64,000 bases of DNA. Origin: Maribacter antarcticus DSM 21422. GTDB taxonomy: Bacteria > Bacteroidota > Bacteroidia > Flavobacteriales > Flavobacteriaceae. Shown here in pieces: positions 43,484 through 52,953 of this stretch (its first letter is position 1; every line of letters starts with the position of its first letter). Location of the stretch: contig NZ_JHZC01000008.1 of NCBI RefSeq assembly GCF_000621125.1, positions 248,001 through 312,000 on the forward strand, given 5' to 3'. A program made the position numbers and the translations under genes. The notes under the pieces are model-generated. The model searched no databases and had not been told where the DNA came from. It worked only from the letters and a program-made list of their open reading frames with translations.

Positions 43484-43820
43484 ATGGAAAAAATAGAATT
43501 GATTTTAAGGGCATCATTAAAGCGTATAGTCCATAAAGTATTACATACTGTAAAATCAATGATATTGTAAAAGAGGCCAATGTTGGTATCGGTACGATTT
43601 ATAAGTATTTTAAGGATAAGGGAGATACCGTTCAAAGGCTTTGGATTTTTCATAAACAGGAAGAATTTGATTTATTCGTAGAAACTTCAGGGCCGATGGA
43701 GACCTTAGGGAGCGATGCTGGTTTTTATAGGAAAGGGTCATCAGATATTTTGTATCCCATAAGGACGAATTTGGTTTGATGTTGTATCAAAAACAAAAAT
43801 TTTATATTTACCGCATCTAG
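43484..43820 (+). pseudogene. Decayed TetR-family regulator
   Basis: ATG 43484 opens MEKIELILRASLKR, a typical TetR helix 1. A frameshift follows, then NDIVKEANVGIGTIYKYFKDKGDTVQRLWIFHKQEEFDLFVE, the TetR HTH (VGIGTIYKYFKDK recognition helix) and the start of the ligand domain. A further frameshift leads to YFVSHKDEFGLMLYQKQKFYIYRI and TAG at 43820. The protein can be read only by joining about three frames, and two thirds of the usual ~190 residues are missing. It lies directly upstream of the phosphatase gene and may once have controlled P7, P8 or that gene. Confidence 0.8.
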
Positions 43821-43888
43821 TATTGAGAATCAACCGATTTGGAAACGTCAGGGTACATCTGCTGGAGTAGCTAATTAGAATTAAACAT

Positions 43889-45127
43889 ATGTCGATAAAA
43901 CACGCCTTTTCTTTAATAGTTGTAATTTTTATAGGTGTTTTTGTCTTTTCACAAGAGTCGAAAACAAAAGTAATTTTTGTGCTTGTTGACGGTATTTCTT
44001 CTGATGCCATCGAAAAAGTAGAAACCCCAAACCTTGATGCCTTGGCAAAGGAAGGAGGGTACACCCGTGCCTATGTTGGTGGCCAAAAAGACGGATACTC
44101 TGAAAGCCCGACCATTTCATCTGTGGGCTACAATAGCTTACTTACGGGTACTTGGGCTAATAAACATAATGTTTGGGGAAATAGCATCAAAGCTCCAAAT
44201 TATAACTATTGGACCATTTTTAGGTTTGCAAAAGAACATAGGCCAGAATTAAAAACAGCTATTTTTTCTACTTGGTTAGACAACCGCACCAAATTGGTAG
44301 GAGAAGAACTGCCAGCTAACGGAAACATCAAACTGGACTATCATTTTGACGGATTTGAACTAGACACCATTGCATTTCCCCATGATGATGATACGTTATA
44401 CATTCACAAGATAGACGAACATGTCACAAACGAAACAGCCCGATATGTTAAAATGGAGGGCCCGGACCTTTCCTGGGTATATTTAGAATACACGGATGAT
44501 ATGGGGCATAAATATGGAGATAGCCAACAGTTTTATGACGCGATAAAAATAATGGACAGTCAAATTGGTCGCATCTGGGAAGCGACCCAATACAGAACAA
44601 AAAACTTCAACGAAGATTGGCAGCTATGGATTACCACCGATCATGGGCGAGTTGCAAAAGATGGAAAAGGACATGGGGGTCAGTCAGATCGGGAGCGTGA
44701 CACGTGGATTGTGACCAATGCCAAGGAACTAAATGACTATTTCAGGCAGCAACGACCCGGTATTGTCGCTATTATGCCTTCGATACTGCGGACTTTGAAT
44801 ATCAAACCCGAAAAGGAACAGCTTTGGGAAATAGATGGCGTACCGCTAACCGGTAAAATTTCCGTTTCTAGCGTCGAAGCTGTTTTTAAGGATGATGTTT
44901 TAAATTTGACATGGGACGCATATGACCAAAGAGGAAAACTTAAAGTCTGGATGAGTCCAACTAATTCCTTTAAAAAAGGGGGTGTGGATGAATACATACG
45001 TATCGCCGAGGTCAAAATCAAGGACGAAAAAGCAAGTATAAATATGTCTCATTTACCATCAAATTTCTACAAAATTGTCCTTGAAGGTGAACATAACTCC
45101 ATTACGCGCTGGTTAAAGAAGAAATAG
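43889..45127 (+). CDS. Alkaline-phosphatase-superfamily phosphodiesterase (NPP-like)
   Basis: 412 residues. Sec signal peptide (about 1-21, ending FVFSQ), so periplasmic or exported. Metal-site motifs of the nucleotide pyrophosphatase/phosphodiesterase group: FVLVDGISSDAIE (first Asp), a Ser/Thr nucleophile region ESPTISSVGYNSLLTG (~70-85), LEYTDDMGHKYGD (Asp/His), TTDHGR (Asp-His) and a GHGG histidine. The C-terminal ~80 residues form a beta-rich domain (DVLNLTWDAYDQRGKLKVWMSP). It hydrolyses phosphate mono- or diesters; the substrate is unknown. It is the only non-transport gene inside the permease array. TATATTTA (43803-43810) with TTG at 43782 is a weak candidate promoter. Confidence 0.88.
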   Translation: MSIKHAFSLIVVIFIGVFVFSQESKTKVIFVLVDGISSDAIEKVETPNLDALAKEGGYTRAYVGGQKDGYSESPTISSVGYNSLLTGTWANKHNVWGNSIKAPNYNYWTIFRFAKEHRPELKTAIFSTWLDNRTKLVGEELPANGNIKLDYHFDGFELDTIAFPHDDDTLYIHKIDEHVTNETARYVKMEGPDLSWVYLEYTDDMGHKYGDSQQFYDAIKIMDSQIGRIWEATQYRTKNFNEDWQLWITTDHGRVAKDGKGHGGQSDRERDTWIVTNAKELNDYFRQQRPGIVAIMPSILRTLNIKPEKEQLWEIDGVPLTGKISVSSVEAVFKDDVLNLTWDAYDQRGKLKVWMSPTNSFKKGGVDEYIRIAEVKIKDEKASINMSHLPSNFYKIVLEGEHNSITRWLKKK

Positions 45128-45257
45128 GCAAAAGGTGTTTATTGCTTTATTCAAGATCGGTTATCGTCGTAGTAAGATTGGTACGTTCAACTGCTTTTCC
45201 ATGTTAGCCTTTTTTTATAATTACCTTTAATCAAATAGAGCGAATAGGATAATTCAC

Positions 45258-45297
45258 TGTAAAATTCTTATACAAAAACTGTCCAAAAATTTTACAT
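45258..45297 (+). promoter_or_regulatory. Activator dyad pair upstream of P8
   Basis: Left TGTAAAATTCTTATACA (45258-45274), right TGTCCAAAAATTTTACAT (45280-45297); starts 22 bp apart, left start 102 bp before TGGCAT. Confidence 0.7.
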
Positions 45298-45359
45298 AAA
45301 AAAAGCCTATTTTATTTATAATATCAGGTAAGTATCACATTTTCAGTATATTAAAAATA

Positions 45360-45375
45360 TGGCATGAAAATCGAT
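45360..45375 (+). promoter_or_regulatory. Sigma-54-like promoter of the P8-P9-P10 unit
   Basis: TGGCATGAAAATCGAT, nearly identical to the P3 element. The start codon is 138 bp further on, longer than in the other units, because a palindromic repeat region lies between. Confidence 0.65.
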
Positions 45376-45439
45376 TTCATGTACAAGTGAACAAGAGGAC
45401 AACTTTTGAAGACCGTAGATTTTTTTTGATATAAATATA

Positions 45440-45500
45440 CAGATTTCCTTCTTTACTGAATCTCCCGAAGTCTCGGGACGGCACAAGGGTGGGAATGACA
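45440..45500. repeat. REP-like palindromic element in the P8 leader
   Basis: AGATTTCC, then TCCCGA-AGTC-TCGGGA (45463-45478), then GGGTGGGAATGACA. Parts recur in the tolC-adaptor hairpin (22889-22908). It looks like a mobile palindromic repeat inserted between promoter and gene, lengthening the leader. Confidence 0.6.
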
Positions 45501-45512
45501 AAGAACATACTG

Positions 45513-47897
45513 ATGCTACTTAACCACTTAAGATTATCGTTTCGAAACCTATGGAAGAACAGAATGCTCTCCTTTTTAAATCTTCTGGGGCTGAGCATTG
45601 GAATAGGAAGTGTGTTAACGCTAATGTTTTCCACATACGCTTATTACATTGCCGATGATAATATTGTCGAACAAGAGCAAATTTACTATGTAAAAACTCA
45701 TCTAAATGACGGAAACGACTATAATGAGGCCGTTTATCCGTTACTAGATAAAATAATTAGTACCTCTCCCGAGGTAGAGGCGGGCACCCATTTGCATGGC
45801 TGGGGAAATATTTGGTTGGAAGTAGGGGATACCGAATTTCAGAAAGAGCCGAACTATGCCGAGCCCGATTTTTTTGAAGTTTTTGGACTACCATTAAAAC
45901 ACGGAAATCAAAGTACGGCCTTAACCGAAAAGTATTCTATAGTCTTGACCGATAAGGTAAGTCAGCAAATTTATGGGGCCACAAATCCAGTGGGAAAGAC
46001 GTTACTAGCTGCCGATACCCTAAACCTGACCGTAACAGGAGTTCTAGAGCCCATTAGTCCCTATTCTTCTTTCAGGATGGGGGTTTTACTGCCGAATACC
46101 TTGTTAAAAGACAATCCTATTTTTAAAAGGCAGACAAATTGGGGCAATAGTTTTTCGCCCCTATTTCTAAAGTTACGTCCTGATGCTGATATTCCGCAAT
46201 TAGAAAGCAGAATTAATCAATTGGTACAGGATAATTATTCGGACCCTACCGTTATTTCAAGAATGGAACTGATGCCGCATAAAGAACTGCGAATTGACAA
46301 TATTCCTGTAGTAGGTATTATTATTGGCGGCAATATGGCTACTTCATTTTTTGTGCTGCTATTGGTGCTGGTAAACCTATTGAATTTGAATACTTCTACC
46401 ATGTTCAGGAGAACTAAGGATATTGCGGTCAGGAAAATATTGGGCGGAAGTAAAAAAGGTGTAATCACCCAGTTTTGTTTGGAAAATGGTATTTTAGTTT
46501 TGTTGTCTATATTAATTTCTGGCGGACTCTTCCTCGGCGTTTTGTTGCCTCAGTTGAATGGTGTCTTTGGTGCCGATTTTGGTACTATAAACTTTAGTTT
46601 TACAGATGACTACCCCGTGGTGTTAGGGGCTGTAGCATTAGGGCTGGCAGTAACTTTGGTGGTAGGTATTTCACCCACGCTGCGTTTTGTTTCTTTGCCA
46701 GTTTCCCAAGGGATTAAAGGAAAAATAGATAGTGCAAAAGGAAATTTCTTCTTTAAAAACACTTTTATCATTCTTCAATTTTCTATTGCCATACTTTTTA
46801 TCTGTGTCGCCATTATTTTGAATAGTCAGATTGGATTTATGAAAAAGGCCGATTTAGGCTTTGAGCGCGAAAATATTATCGTAGGCAACATCGACCTTGA
46901 TTATAAAAATATTGATGCCGCAAGCTCTAATTTTAATGTCCTTTTGGATGATTTAGAGGCCAATCCCTATGTCACTAATGTGAGCACGAGTCAGGCTATT
47001 CCATCTGATTATTACTTTAATTACACTAGCTTTTACGATGCCAATACAGATACCGATGTGCGCATTCGTCGCTCCTATACGGATGACGGTTACTTGGAAA
47101 CCCTTAAAATTCCGATAGTGGAAGGTAGGGATTTTGATAGTGTAAGGGACAATGGAGCCGAGCGCGCTGTAATCATCAATCGCAGCGCCATGGAAGCTTT
47201 TGGGTGGCTATCCATTGAAGGAAAACGTCTAAAGTGGAAGAATGATGATTCTAACGGTCACCGAATTGTAGGTGTAATGGAAGATTTTCATTATCAGGAC
47301 TTACAGAATGTAGTAGAACCTTTGGTACATTATTACAATGACGAAAAAGATTTGGCAGCACATCGCTATCTCAGCGTCCGCGTCGTGGAAGGACATGAAA
47401 AAGCAGTACAAGATATCATGGCAGCTGCCTTTGCCAAAATAGATTCTAGAAAAACCTTTGCCCAAAGCTTCCTGACTGAAAAAGTAAGTGGTCAATACCG
47501 CTTGATAGAAGGTATGCTGAAAACAGTCAATATAGTAGCCTTGCTGACCATTTTTATTTCCTGCTTGGGCATGTTCGGACTTATTTCCTTCATGGCAAAA
47601 AGAAGGATAAAAGAAATAGGCATCCGTAAGGTATTGGGCGCAGGTGTTTTGAAAATAGTGGTATTACTGTCTAAAGACTATATCCTACTCGTAGGTATTG
47701 GAGCACTGATTGCCTTTCCTATTGCTTGGTATATGATGAACGCTTGGCTGGGCAGTTTCGCCTATAGTATTTCCATACAATGGTGGATGTTTGCTTTGGC
47801 AGGACTCATCGCTTTTGTAATCACATCGGTAACCTTGGGGATACAGGCAGTAAAATCAGCCACCGTTAATCCTGTGCAGAGTTTACGGTCTGAATAA
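45513..47897 (+). CDS. FtsX/MacB-type ABC permease P8
   Basis: 794 residues from ATG 45513 (MLLNHLRLSFRNLWKNRMLSFLNLLGLSIG). Starts at 45489 (GTG) and 45495 lie inside the REP-like sequence and add residues that do not fit the family. Coupling segments RTKDIAVRKILGG and RIKEIGIRKVLGA are present, the first with Asp for Glu and Ala for Gly. C-terminus NPVQSLRSE. The first periplasmic domain is distinct (YYVKTHLNDGNDYNEAVYPLLDKI). Followed 29 bp later by P9. Confidence 0.92.
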   Translation: MLLNHLRLSFRNLWKNRMLSFLNLLGLSIGIGSVLTLMFSTYAYYIADDNIVEQEQIYYVKTHLNDGNDYNEAVYPLLDKIISTSPEVEAGTHLHGWGNIWLEVGDTEFQKEPNYAEPDFFEVFGLPLKHGNQSTALTEKYSIVLTDKVSQQIYGATNPVGKTLLAADTLNLTVTGVLEPISPYSSFRMGVLLPNTLLKDNPIFKRQTNWGNSFSPLFLKLRPDADIPQLESRINQLVQDNYSDPTVISRMELMPHKELRIDNIPVVGIIIGGNMATSFFVLLLVLVNLLNLNTSTMFRRTKDIAVRKILGGSKKGVITQFCLENGILVLLSILISGGLFLGVLLPQLNGVFGADFGTINFSFTDDYPVVLGAVALGLAVTLVVGISPTLRFVSLPVSQGIKGKIDSAKGNFFFKNTFIILQFSIAILFICVAIILNSQIGFMKKADLGFERENIIVGNIDLDYKNIDAASSNFNVLLDDLEANPYVTNVSTSQAIPSDYYFNYTSFYDANTDTDVRIRRSYTDDGYLETLKIPIVEGRDFDSVRDNGAERAVIINRSAMEAFGWLSIEGKRLKWKNDDSNGHRIVGVMEDFHYQDLQNVVEPLVHYYNDEKDLAAHRYLSVRVVEGHEKAVQDIMAAAFAKIDSRKTFAQSFLTEKVSGQYRLIEGMLKTVNIVALLTIFISCLGMFGLISFMAKRRIKEIGIRKVLGAGVLKIVVLLSKDYILLVGIGALIAFPIAWYMMNAWLGSFAYSISIQWWMFALAGLIAFVITSVTLGIQAVKSATVNPVQSLRSE

Positions 47898-47926
47898 ATT
47901 ATTCATCAATCAAAAAACGAAATAGT

Positions 47927-50308
47927 ATGTTTAAAAATCATATTAAAATCGCCTTGCGGAACTTGAAGAGCAATCGGTTGTTTTCCGCTATAAACATTAT
48001 TGGACTATCTATTGGTTTGGCGATAGTGATATTATTATTCCTTCATATTTCGCATGAGCGAAGCTTTGATACGATGTTCTCTAAAAAGGACCGCATACAT
48101 AGAGTTTTGGTAGAGACTGATGGCGATTTTGGTTTTGACATATGGGCAACTGCGCCACCAGTAACCGCTACCGCACTAAAAGAGGAGGTGACCAATATTG
48201 AAACTGCCGCAAGGGTGTTTAAGCATGACTTTGGGGGAACTACCTCCGTCAGGGTAAATGATGAGAATTTCACAGAGGACCTATTTTATTGGGTTGATAA
48301 GGAGCTGCTATCCATGTTCGATGTAGAATTAGTAGAGAAGAATGGTACAAACCCATTGGAAAGACCTAATACGGTGCTTTTGTCACAAACTGCTGCTGCA
48401 CTTTATTTTAAGGGAGAGAACCCTATGGGGAAGACTATAAAAATAGATAATAGCAAGGAACTGGAGGTTACCGGTATATATAAGGATTTCCCTAAAAATA
48501 GCAGTATAGACGCAAAGGTATTGGCATCGAGCAACGGCTATTGGTTTTACGATAGAAAAACATGGTCCAATGCTAGTTTTGAAACCTATGTGTTACTAAA
48601 GGACAAGGTAACATTGGAAGCCACCAAGAAGCAAATGGGAATAATGTTGGATGCCAATGTAGAAAAAGAGGAACAGTGGTATCAGTTTTCGTTACAGCCC
48701 TTAAATGAAATACATCTGTATTCTGCGACGTACGGTAATTCATACGTATCACGGATAGGAGACATCAATGAGGTGCTCAACCTTAGTTATCTAGCGGTTC
48801 TCATTCTTTTGATTGCCTGTATGAACTATATGAACCTTACCACGGCACAGTCACAGAAACGGTCTAAAGAAGTGGGTATGAGCAAAACTTTGGGCGCATC
48901 TTCGCAATCTCTTGTAGCACGTTTTTATATAGAAACGGGACTAATCACGGCAATTTCTATTGTTTTGGGGTTTGTTTTGGCCGTTTTAGTATTGCCTGGT
49001 TTCAATAATATCACCAATCAAGAATTAGAGATAGGTGTATTGTTCAATAGTTCGTTTTTAATGATCATCATTGGGATTTGGTTAGTCACGACCTTAGTTT
49101 CTGGATTGTACCCCTCTTTATATCTATCTCGGTTTATGCCTAAGGAGATTCTTTCTCCTTCCTTAAAACAGGGGAAAGGTAATACACTGGTAAGAAAAGG
49201 TCTTGTGGTGCTTCAGTTTGCAGCATCTGCCGCCTTAATCGTTGGGGTATTGGTCATTTACCAACAATCCCAATTTATTCAGAATAAAAACCTAGGTTTT
49301 AAGCCAGATAACGTTGTGGCAATTTCTGTAAAGGGACTGCGAGGTGCGGAAAACAAAAATGCCTTAGTAACAGAATTTAATAGTTTGGTAGATGTATCAT
49401 CTGTTGCCTTTGCTCAAGGCTATCCTGGAATTGATGTAAGTGGACGTGTTTTGCGTAAAACTGTTACCCAAAAACAATCCTTAAACATACAAACGAATGT
49501 GGCCGATGCAGCGGTTTTAGACGTGCTTAGATTAAAACTATTGGCAGGAACTACATTGCCGAAAAATAAAAACGAAAAAGATACCTTAGTGGAAGTCGTA
49601 TTGAATAAAAAAGCAGTTCAGTATTTGGGTTTTTCACCTGAAGAAGCCATCGGGAAAGAGGTTTACATTGGGGTACCTAATACGATAGTTGGCGTGGTAG
49701 ATGATTTTAATTACGAATCTTTGCATCAACCTATTGGTGCGTATGCCTTTCATAATAATACAGATGAAGGTAAATCGTATATGCTAGTCCGTTTTAAAAC
49801 GGGTAATCTAAGTAATACGATGGAACAGTTAAAGGGAGCTTTTACAAAGGTCTTGCCAACGCTAGATTTTAGCTATTCCTTTCTAGATCAGCAACTAGAA
49901 AAATTATACGAGCGTGAAAAGCGTGCCGGTCAAATAAGCATCATTTTCTGTCTATTGGCCATTTTTGTTGCCGCAATGGGACTTTTTGGTCTAACTGCTT
50001 TTATGGCGGAACAAAGAAGAAAGGAAATTGGGATACGAAAAGTACTAGGTGCCTCCATAGTAACGATCACTCGATTGCTAACCATCGACTTTACTAAATT
50101 AGTACTTATCTCCATCGCGCTTGCTTTTCCATTAGCTTATATATTGATGAATAACTGGTTGGAAGGTTTTGCCTATCACATAGATATCCCTTGGTGGATT
50201 TTCGTGCTGGCCGGTTTTGTCGCGATAGGGATTGCACTTTTCACGGTGAGTTTTCAAGCCATAAAAGCAGCCCTAGCGAATCCGGTTAAGAGTTTAAGGA
50301 CGGAGTAA
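47927..50308 (+). CDS. FtsX/MacB-type ABC permease P9
   Basis: 793 residues, N-terminus MFKNHIKIALRNLKSNRLFSAINIIGLSIG. The first coupling segment reads RSKEVGMSKTLGA: the normally invariant Arg is Ser319 (codon AGC at 48881-48883). The second, RRKEIGIRKVLGA, is intact; C-terminus NPVKSLRTE. Its leader ATCAATCAAAAAACGAAA resembles those of P3-P6. Second gene of the P8-P9-P10 unit. Confidence 0.93.
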   Translation: MFKNHIKIALRNLKSNRLFSAINIIGLSIGLAIVILLFLHISHERSFDTMFSKKDRIHRVLVETDGDFGFDIWATAPPVTATALKEEVTNIETAARVFKHDFGGTTSVRVNDENFTEDLFYWVDKELLSMFDVELVEKNGTNPLERPNTVLLSQTAAALYFKGENPMGKTIKIDNSKELEVTGIYKDFPKNSSIDAKVLASSNGYWFYDRKTWSNASFETYVLLKDKVTLEATKKQMGIMLDANVEKEEQWYQFSLQPLNEIHLYSATYGNSYVSRIGDINEVLNLSYLAVLILLIACMNYMNLTTAQSQKRSKEVGMSKTLGASSQSLVARFYIETGLITAISIVLGFVLAVLVLPGFNNITNQELEIGVLFNSSFLMIIIGIWLVTTLVSGLYPSLYLSRFMPKEILSPSLKQGKGNTLVRKGLVVLQFAASAALIVGVLVIYQQSQFIQNKNLGFKPDNVVAISVKGLRGAENKNALVTEFNSLVDVSSVAFAQGYPGIDVSGRVLRKTVTQKQSLNIQTNVADAAVLDVLRLKLLAGTTLPKNKNEKDTLVEVVLNKKAVQYLGFSPEEAIGKEVYIGVPNTIVGVVDDFNYESLHQPIGAYAFHNNTDEGKSYMLVRFKTGNLSNTMEQLKGAFTKVLPTLDFSYSFLDQQLEKLYEREKRAGQISIIFCLLAIFVAAMGLFGLTAFMAEQRRKEIGIRKVLGASIVTITRLLTIDFTKLVLISIALAFPLAYILMNNWLEGFAYHIDIPWWIFVLAGFVAIGIALFTVSFQAIKAALANPVKSLRTE

Positions 50309-50360
50309 GTCAATAATCAAATCCGAAAGGGATAGATGCATCTTAAAAAAATAGAAACCT

Positions 50361-52811
50361 ATGTTTAAAAATAATCTAAAAATAGCTTTGAGAAACATCT
50401 TAAAAAATAAGGTGTTTTCTTTAATCAATATTATTGGTCTGTCCATTGGTTTAAGTGCGGCTTTTGTCATTGGAGCGATTATTTATTACGACATGACCTT
50501 TGACAAGTTCCATTCGGATAGCAAACGTATCTACAGAATCACGACAGCATTCTTGAGTCCAGAAGGTGATTTTTATAATGCAGGGGTAACGGTTCCTTTG
50601 GCAGGAGCCCTTAGCGATTTGAATATGCCCGAACTGGAAACAGTAGCACCATTTTTTACTGCATACCCATTACGTGTAGAGAACAAGAAGCTGGATTTTA
50701 GCTTTAAAAATCCTGAGTTTGTTATCTATGCAGATGACGACTATTTTAGGACCTTGGACTATATCTGGTTGGCCGGCACTCAAAAAGAGGCATTGAGTGC
50801 ACCCAATACGGTTGTACTTTCCGAAGCTCGGGCTCAAATATATTTTCCAGATCAAGAACTTACCTCACTTATCGGTAAAACTTTAATTTATAACGATACC
50901 ATTCCTGCCCTAGTAACCGGTATAGTCGCCAACTTTACCCAGAGAACCGATTTGGTCTTTGAGGAATTCCTCTCCTTAAAAACGGCAGATGTACAGGATA
51001 TGACCAGTGCCGTCGTAGATGCGCATTGGCATAATACCAACTCTGCTTCTCAATTGTTTGTAAAACTTACCCCAAACGCCAGTAAAATCGAAGTTCAAAA
51101 AGTGTTGGATGGCATATCCAAAGAACATGAAGCAAAGGAACGCGTAGCAATAGGCCGGTCTAATTCCTTTTATATGCAACCCTTGTCCGACTTACATTTT
51201 GATAGTAACTATAATACCTTTGATTTTGATGATCAGAGGGCAAGTCTTCTGGTGCTTAGAAATTTAGGGCTCGTCGCGTTATTTTTACTTCTCTTAGGCT
51301 GTATTAATTTTATCAATCTTAATACTGCGCAGGCTTCACAGCGTGCCAAAGAAATTGGGATTCGTAAAACCTTAGGTTCGTCTAAAAAACAATTGATTTT
51401 CCAGTTTTTGGGCGAGACGCTATTATTAACAATGGCGGCAGGGGCGCTGTCCTTAGTTTTAGCAAATGGACTGCTCGGTATTTTTAGTGATTATATTCCG
51501 GCTGGTATCGATCTTAGTTTGTATTATGATGCCTTGCCTATCTTAGGTATTGTGACCTTATTGCTTATAGTTACCTTACTTTCGGGTTTTTATCCCGCAT
51601 TAATCTTATCGGGCTACAAACCTATTTCCGTCTTAAAAAATGAGGGGGTAAAAGCAAATCAGCGTGCTGGGCTTCGGAAGTACTTGACGGTATTCCAGTT
51701 TTCTATTGCACAGATTTTTATTATCGCGACACTTTTGGTAGGGAAACAGCTGCACTATATAATGAAAAAGGACATGGGTTTCAAGACTGATGCCATTGCT
51801 TATTTCTATACGCCTTGGAGCGACCCTGCACCAGAGAAGAAAGAACGCTTTATTGCCAAATTGGAAGCCTTGCCTATGATTACCGAGGTAACCTTAGGAG
51901 GGAATCCACCGGCATCTTTTAGTACCCATTCTATGGGTGTATTATTTCAACAGGGCGATCAGGAAGTCAACTCAGATTTACAGCTCATTTATGGCGATGC
52001 CGATTATTTCAATATCTACGGCCTTCAATTACTTGCAGGTCGGTTACCGCTCAATGATACCATACGAGAATATGTAGTGAATCAAACCTATTTAAAGCAA
52101 TTAGGTATTGAAAATCCGGAAAGTATCATTGGAAAGACATTTAAGGCAGATGATGAGAACCACCCCATTGTAGGGGTAATGCAAGATTTTCATCAGCGTT
52201 CTTTAAAGACAAAAATAGAACCCATGGCATTTACGGGCGATACAAATGGGAGTAGACGTTCTCAATTTAGGGTCGTAAGTTTTAAATTGGCTACAGAACA
52301 CAGTTCTCAGTGGCCGGAAACCATCGCCCAAATTGAAAGTATTTGGAAGGGTATTTATCCAGCTTCCGATTTTGAGCATCGTTTTATGGACGATACCATT
52401 GAGCGGTTTTATGCCCAAGAACGCAAAGTTTCTGTGCTCTTGAGATGGGCTACTGGCCTGGTGATTTTAATTAGTTGTTTAGGGCTTTTGGGATTGGTGA
52501 TGTACACCACGCAAAGGCGTATCAAGGAAATTGGAATCCGAAAAGTAGTAGGGGCTTCTTTGCTACAACTGAATATGTTGTTGTGTAAAGAGTTTTTGAT
52601 GGTGGTAGGCGTTGCGTTCTTAATTGCAATACCAATAGCATGGTGGGGCATGTACAATTGGTTACAGGGTTTTGCTTTTAAGACCAATATGAGTTGGTGG
52701 GTATTTGTGGGTAGCGGACTTGCCATGCTTGTAATCGCTTTGATTATTATAAGTATTAGAACCATTGCAGCTGCTAGGGTAAATCCTGTAAAAAGCCTTC
52801 GGTCCGAATAA
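50361..52811 (+). CDS. FtsX/MacB-type ABC permease P10
   Basis: 816 residues, the longest of the set. N-terminus MFKNNLKIALRNILKNKVFSLINIIGLSIG; coupling segments RAKEIGIRKTLGS and RIKEIGIRKVVGA are intact; C-terminus NPVKSLRSE. The first periplasmic domain carries insertions (TAFLSPEGDFYNAGVTVPLA, DQELTSLIGKTL) relative to P1-P6. Last gene of the P8 unit; the P11 control module starts 6 bp after its stop. Confidence 0.93.
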   Translation: MFKNNLKIALRNILKNKVFSLINIIGLSIGLSAAFVIGAIIYYDMTFDKFHSDSKRIYRITTAFLSPEGDFYNAGVTVPLAGALSDLNMPELETVAPFFTAYPLRVENKKLDFSFKNPEFVIYADDDYFRTLDYIWLAGTQKEALSAPNTVVLSEARAQIYFPDQELTSLIGKTLIYNDTIPALVTGIVANFTQRTDLVFEEFLSLKTADVQDMTSAVVDAHWHNTNSASQLFVKLTPNASKIEVQKVLDGISKEHEAKERVAIGRSNSFYMQPLSDLHFDSNYNTFDFDDQRASLLVLRNLGLVALFLLLLGCINFINLNTAQASQRAKEIGIRKTLGSSKKQLIFQFLGETLLLTMAAGALSLVLANGLLGIFSDYIPAGIDLSLYYDALPILGIVTLLLIVTLLSGFYPALILSGYKPISVLKNEGVKANQRAGLRKYLTVFQFSIAQIFIIATLLVGKQLHYIMKKDMGFKTDAIAYFYTPWSDPAPEKKERFIAKLEALPMITEVTLGGNPPASFSTHSMGVLFQQGDQEVNSDLQLIYGDADYFNIYGLQLLAGRLPLNDTIREYVVNQTYLKQLGIENPESIIGKTFKADDENHPIVGVMQDFHQRSLKTKIEPMAFTGDTNGSRRSQFRVVSFKLATEHSSQWPETIAQIESIWKGIYPASDFEHRFMDDTIERFYAQERKVSVLLRWATGLVILISCLGLLGLVMYTTQRRIKEIGIRKVVGASLLQLNMLLCKEFLMVVGVAFLIAIPIAWWGMYNWLQGFAFKTNMSWWVFVGSGLAMLVIALIIISIRTIAAARVNPVKSLRSE

Positions 52812-52816
52812 TGGTC

Positions 52817-52856
52817 TGTAAAAATAATGTACAAATACTGTAAAATATTTTGACAG
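52817..52856 (+). promoter_or_regulatory. Activator dyad pair upstream of P11
   Basis: Left TGTAAAAATAATGTACA (52817-52833), right TGTAAAATATTTTGACAG (52839-52856, reverse orientation of the P3 right site); starts 22 bp apart, left start 90 bp before TGGCAT. It begins 6 bp after the P10 stop. Confidence 0.7.
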
Positions 52857-52906
52857 TATTTGAATTATATGATATTCAAAATATTGAATATCAGTAGGTT
52901 GTATTA

Positions 52907-52922
52907 TGGCATAATAATAGGG
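52907..52922 (+). promoter_or_regulatory. Sigma-54-like promoter of the P11-GIN-P12-ATPase2 unit
   Basis: TGGCATAATAATAGGG: -24 TGGCATA, -12 TAGGG with the conserved G; the weakest of the six but in the same position. ATG 52954 is 32 bp past it. Confidence 0.55.
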
Positions 52923-52953
52923 TACGTTTTATAAGAACCACTAAAATCAATTG

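Noticed and set aside
45489-45512. Upstream GTG/ATG starts for P8
   Set aside because: They lie in the REP-like repeat and add residues absent from the family; ATG 45513 aligns with the other permease starts.
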